64,000 nt of DNA from Streptomonospora mangrovi. Its GTDB lineage: Bacteria; Actinomycetota; Actinomycetes; Streptosporangiales; Streptosporangiaceae. Location of the stretch: NCBI RefSeq assembly GCF_027604915.1, contig NZ_JAJAQC010000020.1, positions 58,527 through 122,526 on the forward strand, in the 5' to 3' direction. A program made the position numbers and the translations under genes. Below, one piece after another: positions 59,578 through 64,000 of this stretch (the stretch's first letter is position 1; each line of letters opens with the position of its first letter). The notes below the pieces were generated by a model. That model was given only the letters and a program-made list of their open reading frames with translations, was not told the origin of the DNA and did not search any database.

Positions 59578-60204
59578 GTGGCGACAGCAACCGCGAATCA
59601 ACCGACAGGACCGACACCAGTGCATGGTGCGGCCAAGCGACCTGACCTGGTGAGCGTTGGCACCATTGTGTGGTTGGCCAACGAACTCATGTTCTTCGCA
59701 GCGCTGTTCGCGATGTACTACACCATCCGATCGGTGACCAAGGGCAACCCCGAGCTTGGCGAGTGGCCGGACACTCACCTCAACGTGCCGTGGGCCCTGG
59801 GTATCACCATCATCCTGGTGGCCTCCAGCTTCACCGCTCAGGCCGGCGTTTGGGCCGCCGAGCGCGGTGATGTCCGGAAGCTCCGTATGTGGTTCTTCAT
59901 CTCGTTCCTCATGGGTCTGGTCTTCGTACTCGGCCAGGCATACGAGTACTACGAACTCATCGTCCACGAGGGCCTGACCCTTCAGTCCAGCGCCTACGGC
60001 TCGATGTTCTACCTCACCACGGGTTTCCACGGTCTCCACGTCATCGGTGGTCTGATCGCGTTCCTGATCATGCTGGGACGCACGTACGCCGCGAAGCGCT
60101 TCACCCACCAGCAGGCGACCAGCGCGATCGTTGTGTCCTATTACTGGCACTTCGTCGACGTGGTCTGGATCGCTTTGTTCGCAACCATCTACTTCCTTCA
60201 GTGA
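59578..60204 (+). CDS. ctaE: Cytochrome c oxidase subunit III
   Basis: Non-catalytic core subunit of the aa3 oxidase, 208 residues, about five membrane spans: [59 protein letters not shown] and two more, ending [32 protein letters not shown] and [11 protein letters not shown] are family signatures. GTG 59578 has no ribosome-binding site and probably starts the mRNA. It leads the qcrCAB genes, as in Corynebacterium, where a bc1-aa3 supercomplex forms. Confidence 0.95.
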   Translation: MATATANQPTGPTPVHGAAKRPDLVSVGTIVWLANELMFFAALFAMYYTIRSVTKGNPELGEWPDTHLNVPWALGITIILVASSFTAQAGVWAAERGDVRKLRMWFFISFLMGLVFVLGQAYEYYELIVHEGLTLQSSAYGSMFYLTTGFHGLHVIGGLIAFLIMLGRTYAAKRFTHQQATSAIVVSYYWHFVDVVWIALFATIYFLQ

Positions 60205-60221
60205 CCCGAAACGGGGAAACC

Positions 60222-61157
60222 GTGAAATGGATTACCGCGCGGCGACGGCATCCCCTTGCGGGGTACGCCGTCGTCATACTCGCGCTCACGCTCTTCGGTG
60301 CGGGCTACGCGTTCATCGCCCCCAGCGCTGACCGCGCTGAGGCGCAGACCCTGGCCGCCGACGCCGCGGCGGGCGCCGAGCAGCCCGACGCGACCGACGT
60401 GACCGAGGGCCGCGAGATCTACGTCAAGAGCTGCGCGAGCTGCCACGGCATGGACGGCCGCGGCGGCGAGGGCTACACCGGCCCCGACATCACCGGGGAG
60501 GGCGGCGCCGCCGTCGACTTCCAGGTCAGCACCGGGCGCATGCCCTCGATGAACCCCAACGCGCAGATGCCCCGCAAGCCGCCGGCGTTCTCCCAGGAGG
60601 AGATCGACGACCTCGTCGCCTACTACGAGGCCGAGATCGGCGAGGAGGACGCCCCGCGGGTGCCCGCGGCCGACGTCCCCGCCAGCGCGCCGCAGCGCTC
60701 GGACTTCGAGGACGAGGCCGCCTACGAGGAGGCCCGCGCCGACTGGGAGGCCGACTACGAGGAGTACCTGGCCGGGGCCAGCGACACCGAGGTCGGCATG
60801 CGGCTCTACCTCGCCAACTGCGCGCACTGCCACAGTTGGTCGGGTGAGGGCGGCGCGCTGACCGACGGCCGCTGGGCGCCCGAGATCCACGAGTCCTCCC
60901 CCCGGCAGATCTACGAGGCCATGCTGACCGGCCCGGGCCAGATGCCCGTCTTCAACGACGCGTCCATCACGCCCGACGAGAAGCAGGAACTGATCGCCTA
61001 CGTGAAGAACCTCCAGGCCGAGCCCGACGCCGGCGGGATCTTCAACCTCAACCGAGTGGGCCAGGTGGCCGAGGGCCTCATCGGCTGGACCGTTGGGCTC
61101 AGCCTGATCGTGGCCTGCGCCGTCTGGATCACCGCGAAGCAGCGAGCCCATGACTGA
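60222..61157 (+). CDS. qcrC: Dihaem cytochrome c subunit of the bc1 complex
   Basis: Electron carrier from the Rieske centre to cytochrome oxidase without a soluble cytochrome c. The 311-residue protein has an N-terminal span (GYAVVILALTLFGAGYAFI), two CxxCH haem sites (CASCHGMDGRGGEG near residue 68, CAHCHSWSGEGGA near residue 200) and a C-terminal anchor (GWTVGLSLIVACAVWI). An acidic insert of about 50 residues (SDFEDEAAYEEARADWEADY region) lies between the haem domains and makes it longer than usual. GTG 60222; the end overlaps qcrA by eight bases. Confidence 0.95.
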   Translation: MKWITARRRHPLAGYAVVILALTLFGAGYAFIAPSADRAEAQTLAADAAAGAEQPDATDVTEGREIYVKSCASCHGMDGRGGEGYTGPDITGEGGAAVDFQVSTGRMPSMNPNAQMPRKPPAFSQEEIDDLVAYYEAEIGEEDAPRVPAADVPASAPQRSDFEDEAAYEEARADWEADYEEYLAGASDTEVGMRLYLANCAHCHSWSGEGGALTDGRWAPEIHESSPRQIYEAMLTGPGQMPVFNDASITPDEKQELIAYVKNLQAEPDAGGIFNLNRVGQVAEGLIGWTVGLSLIVACAVWITAKQRAHD

Positions 61158-62283
61158 CAACAACCGCAACCACGACAGCGAGACGGGCGCCGAGGGACCC
61201 GACCGGGTCCTGGGCACCCCCACCTCCGCCGAGGGGGGCCGCGTGGTCACCCGCACGGCCGACCCGCACGAGGACCACGAGGGGCCCTACCCGGCCGAGG
61301 AGACCCACGTCCGCCCCGAGGAGATGCAGCGCAGGGGCGAGCGCGTCGCCGCCCTGTGGTTCACCGTCGCCTTCCTCGCGGGCGTGGGCTTCATCGTGGC
61401 CTACTTCCTGTTCCCGAGCCCGCCTGAGGGCGAGCCCGCCATCGCCGACCCCCAGGTCGGCCAGTGGGCGAACATGGCGCTGGGCGGCACGCTCGCGCTG
61501 GCGCTCTTCGGGATCGGCGCGGGGATGACCGTCTGGGCGCGCCAGGTGATGCCGCACTACGAGGTGTCCTCGCCCTACGACGAACTGCCCTCCTCCCCGA
61601 AGGAGAAGAGCAGCTTCAGCGACTTCTTCATGCGCAGCGCCGACGAGAGCGGGTTCACCAAGCGCCCGCTCATGCGCCGCACCCTGCTGCTGGCCATGGC
61701 CCCGCTGGGCCTGGCGCCGATCGTGCTGCTGCGCGACACCGGCCCGCTGCCCGGCGACACCCTCAAGCACACGCTGTGGGAGCCGGGCATGCACATGGTC
61801 GTCGAGGGCACGCACCGCACGGGCGACAACCACTGGATCCACCAGGACGACCTGGAGCCCGGCAGCATGATCAGCGCGCTGCCCTACGTCGAGCCCACCG
61901 AGGAGCACCCGCACGGGCTGAGCCTGAACGACCAGGCCAAGACCGTCATCCTGCTCATCCGGATGCCCGACGGCGAGTTCGGCCCCGACATGACCCGCGA
62001 ACAGCTCAACTGGACGCACAACGGGATCGTGGCCTACTCCAAGATCTGCACCCACGTCGGGTGCCCGGCCGCGCTGTACGAGAAGGGGTCGCACCGGATC
62101 CTGTGCCCGTGCCACCAGTCGACGTTCGACGCCGCCAACGGCGCCAAGGTCGTGTTCGGTCCGGCCAACCGGCCGCTTCCGCAGCTGCCGATTACAGTGG
62201 ACGACGAAGGCTACCTGGTAGCGGACGGCGACTTCTCCGAGGCGGTCGGGCCGACCTTCTGGGACGCGCAGAGGGGGAACTAG
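61150..62283 (+). CDS. qcrA: Rieske iron-sulfur subunit of the bc1 complex
   Basis: 377 residues; acidic N-terminal 65 residues, then three membrane spans (VAALWFTVAFLAGVGFIVAY near residue 68, ALGGTLALALFGIGAGMTV, MRRTLLLAMAPLGLAPIVLL), as in other actinobacterial QcrA. The [2Fe-2S] ligands lie in CTHVGCPAA near residue 300 and CPCHQSTFD near residue 320. The large soluble domain faces the outside. Overlaps qcrC and is four bases from qcrB, so all three are translated together. Confidence 0.96.
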   Translation: MTDNNRNHDSETGAEGPDRVLGTPTSAEGGRVVTRTADPHEDHEGPYPAEETHVRPEEMQRRGERVAALWFTVAFLAGVGFIVAYFLFPSPPEGEPAIADPQVGQWANMALGGTLALALFGIGAGMTVWARQVMPHYEVSSPYDELPSSPKEKSSFSDFFMRSADESGFTKRPLMRRTLLLAMAPLGLAPIVLLRDTGPLPGDTLKHTLWEPGMHMVVEGTHRTGDNHWIHQDDLEPGSMISALPYVEPTEEHPHGLSLNDQAKTVILLIRMPDGEFGPDMTREQLNWTHNGIVAYSKICTHVGCPAALYEKGSHRILCPCHQSTFDAANGAKVVFGPANRPLPQLPITVDDEGYLVADGDFSEAVGPTFWDAQRGN

Positions 62284-62286
62284 CCC

Positions 62287-63957
62287 ATGAGCAGGACAAC
62301 ACAGGCGCCCAAGCTGCTGCGCGGCGCCGGAAACTACATCGACGACCGGTTCCACCTGGCCAAGACCGGCGAGAAGCAACTCCGCAAGGTCTTCCCGAAC
62401 CACTGGTCGTTCATGCTGGGCGAGATCGCCCTGTACTCGTTCATCATCCTGCTCGTGACGGGCGTGTTCCTCACGCTGTGGTTCAAGCCGAGCATGGCGG
62501 AGATCGTCTACGACGGCTCCTATGAGCGGATGCAGGGAGTCGTGATGAGCGAGGCGTACGCCTCCACGCTCTACATCGACTTCGACGTCCGCGGCGGGTT
62601 CCTGGTCCGCCAGATCCACCACTGGGCCGCGCTGATCTTCCTCGGCTCGATGCTGATCCACATGCTGCGGGTGTTCTTCACCGGCGCGTTCCGCAAGCCG
62701 CGCGAGATCAACTGGCTGATCGGCATCGCGATCTTCGGCCTGGCCATGGTCGAGGGCCTGTTCGGGTACTCGCTGCCCGACGACCTGCCCTCGGGCATGG
62801 GCGTGCGCATCCTCCAGGGCGTCATGCTGGCGATCCCGGTGGTGGGCACCTACATCTCGATGTTCCTGTTCGGCGGGGAGTTCCCCGGCCAGGACATCAT
62901 CCCGCGCCTGTACATGCTGCACGTGCTGCTGATCCCGGGCATCCTGCTGGCGCTGATCGGCGCCCACTTCATGATCCTGTGGCACCAGAAGCACACCCAG
63001 TACCCGGGCCGGGGCCACACCGAGAAGAAGGTCGTCGGCGTCCCGATGCTGCCGGGCTTCGCGGTGAAGGCGGGCGGGTTCTTCTTCTTCGTCTTCGCCG
63101 TCACGGTGGGCCTCAGCGGGTTCGTCCAGATCAACCCGATCCACCTGTTCGGGCCGTTCACCCCGACCTCCATCACCTCCGGGCTCCAGCCCGACTGGTA
63201 CATGGGCTTCATGGAGGGGTCACTGCGGATCTTCCCGAACTGGTTCGACATCGACTTCGCCGGCTACTCCATCCCGACCGGTGTGCTCGTGCCGGGCCTG
63301 GTGATCCCGGGGATCCTCTTCGGCGGCATGGCCCTGTGGCCGTTCGTCGAGGCGTGGATCAGCGGCGACCGCCGCCACCACAACGTGGCCGACCGCCCGC
63401 GCAACGCCCCGGTGCGCACCGGTGTGGGCGTGGCCGGCATCGTGTTCTACGGGCTGCTGTGGCTGGCCGGGTCCAACGACATCATCTCCGAGACGTTCCA
63501 GGTGTCGCTGTACGGCACCACCTGGTTCTTCCGGATCGGGGTGATCGTCGGGCCGATCATCGGGTTCATGGTCGCCAAGCGGATCTGCCTGGGCCTCCAG
63601 CGCCGCGACCGGGAGCAGCTCTCGCACGGCTACGAGAGCGGCACCATCCAGCAGCTCCCCAGCGGTGAGTTCATCGAGGTCCACAAGGAGTCCTCCGACG
63701 AGACCGTGCACGTCCTCCAGAGCAAGGCCCCGGTCTCGCGGATCGACGTGGAGTCCCACGACGACAACGGCGTCGAGGCGCCGGCGTCGCGCGGGATGAT
63801 GGGCCGCCTGCGGCGCAGGCTGGCGGACTGGTACACGCGCGACAACGTCCCGTTCGAGGACGTCCAGCCGCACACCGGCCACCACCTGCACCACGGCGCC
63901 CACTACGACGAGTCGGCCGACGCGGACACCAAGCAGGAGGCCACCAGCGGCGCCTGA
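62287..63957 (+). CDS. qcrB: Cytochrome b subunit of the bc1 complex
   Basis: Binds the two b haems and menaquinol. The 556-residue protein has about nine membrane spans: ALYSFIILLVTGVFLTLW, FLVRQIHHWAALIFLGSMLIHMLRVFF region with paired His ligands, GLFGYSLPDD, LLIPGILLALIGAHFMIL with the second His pair, and PDWYMGFMEGSLRI (PEWY-type quinol motif as PDWY). The hydrophilic C-terminal 130 residues (SKAPVSRIDVESHDDNG and on) are the extension typical of actinobacteria. Ends at 63957, completing the ctaE-qcrCAB operon. Confidence 0.96.
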   Translation: MSRTTQAPKLLRGAGNYIDDRFHLAKTGEKQLRKVFPNHWSFMLGEIALYSFIILLVTGVFLTLWFKPSMAEIVYDGSYERMQGVVMSEAYASTLYIDFDVRGGFLVRQIHHWAALIFLGSMLIHMLRVFFTGAFRKPREINWLIGIAIFGLAMVEGLFGYSLPDDLPSGMGVRILQGVMLAIPVVGTYISMFLFGGEFPGQDIIPRLYMLHVLLIPGILLALIGAHFMILWHQKHTQYPGRGHTEKKVVGVPMLPGFAVKAGGFFFFVFAVTVGLSGFVQINPIHLFGPFTPTSITSGLQPDWYMGFMEGSLRIFPNWFDIDFAGYSIPTGVLVPGLVIPGILFGGMALWPFVEAWISGDRRHHNVADRPRNAPVRTGVGVAGIVFYGLLWLAGSNDIISETFQVSLYGTTWFFRIGVIVGPIIGFMVAKRICLGLQRRDREQLSHGYESGTIQQLPSGEFIEVHKESSDETVHVLQSKAPVSRIDVESHDDNGVEAPASRGMMGRLRRRLADWYTRDNVPFEDVQPHTGHHLHHGAHYDESADADTKQEATSGA

Positions 63958-64000
63958 GCGCCCCGGTGACCTGAGACGGCGAAGGGCCCGGCACCCCTGA
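63958..64000. other. Short tail after qcrB at the window edge
   Basis: 43 bases; GGGCCCGGCACCCC may be the left arm of a terminator that continues beyond the window. Confidence 0.3.

Overview
The window is about 73% GC actinobacterial chromosome. Many genes start with GTG or TTG, and many transcripts look leaderless. BldD, a TPP riboswitch ahead of thiOSG, a PASTA-type Ser/Thr kinase, PimB', mycothermal-type qcrCAB/ctaE and DasR-like operators all fit a filamentous actinomycete. Acidic secreted proteins and overall style suggest Streptosporangiales/Nocardiopsaceae, but I cannot prove the genus. From memory, the gene order metF, polyprenyl synthase, Rv2175c-like, pknL, DAHP synthase, plsC, fadD15, pimB', NlpC/P60, DnaQ-UvrC fusion, trpD, ctaE-qcrCAB follows Mycobacterium tuberculosis Rv2172c-Rv2196 and Streptomyces coelicolor around SCO2103-SCO2151. 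Most of the window is therefore conserved core chromosome carrying several lineage-specific insertions.

Layout. 1-7.2 kb: minus-strand pyrimidine operon pyrR-pyrB-pyrC-carA-carB (carB runs off the left edge), headed by a PyrR-binding RNA hairpin that overlaps the pyrR ribosome-binding site; bldD is divergent. 8.9-11.6 kb: a GNAT protein overlapping metF tail to tail, then a polyprenyl diphosphate synthase. 11.6-13.2 kb: a geneless, repeat-rich stretch with a low-GC island and a perfect operator-like palindrome. 13.2-17.4 kb: DUF418 membrane protein, NmrA-like reductase and an acyl-CoA synthetase. 17.6-21.4 kb: thiamin genes (thiE; TPP riboswitch-thiO-thiS-thiG) with the Rv2175c-like DNA-binding protein. 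21.6-29.9 kb: pknL-like kinase, a LuxR-type response regulator, glpK, a probable PPi-dependent phosphofructokinase, thiI and DAHP synthase with an aromatic-codon leader peptide. 30.3-37.9 kb: molybdopterin oxidoreductase, FAD monooxygenase with TetR, sensor kinase operon, acyltransferase. 38.4-43.1 kb: secreted alpha-amylase, a nuclease-like protein, glucokinase and a DUF5304-like protein. 43.4-53.4 kb: fadD15-like ligase, ubiX-ubiD, pimB', two NlpC/P60 hydrolases and an NYN-domain protein. 53.6-64 kb: DnaQ-GIY-YIG fusion, rhomboid protease, RAM-domain protein, trpD, a receiver protein and ctaE-qcrCAB.

How it works together. Carbon entry (amylase, glucokinase, glycerol kinase, phosphofructokinase) appears linked by operators resembling the DasR site. 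Two acyl-CoA synthetase genes 26 kb apart share a GTAAC-N7-GTTAC palindrome, which suggests a common regulator. Nucleotide, thiamin and aromatic synthesis are each controlled by RNA: a PyrR-binding hairpin, a TPP riboswitch and a leader-peptide attenuator. No tRNA, rRNA, CRISPR array, intact insertion sequence or prophage was seen. The most unusual items are the aroF attenuator, the shared operator sets and the repeat island at 11.6-13.2 kb.
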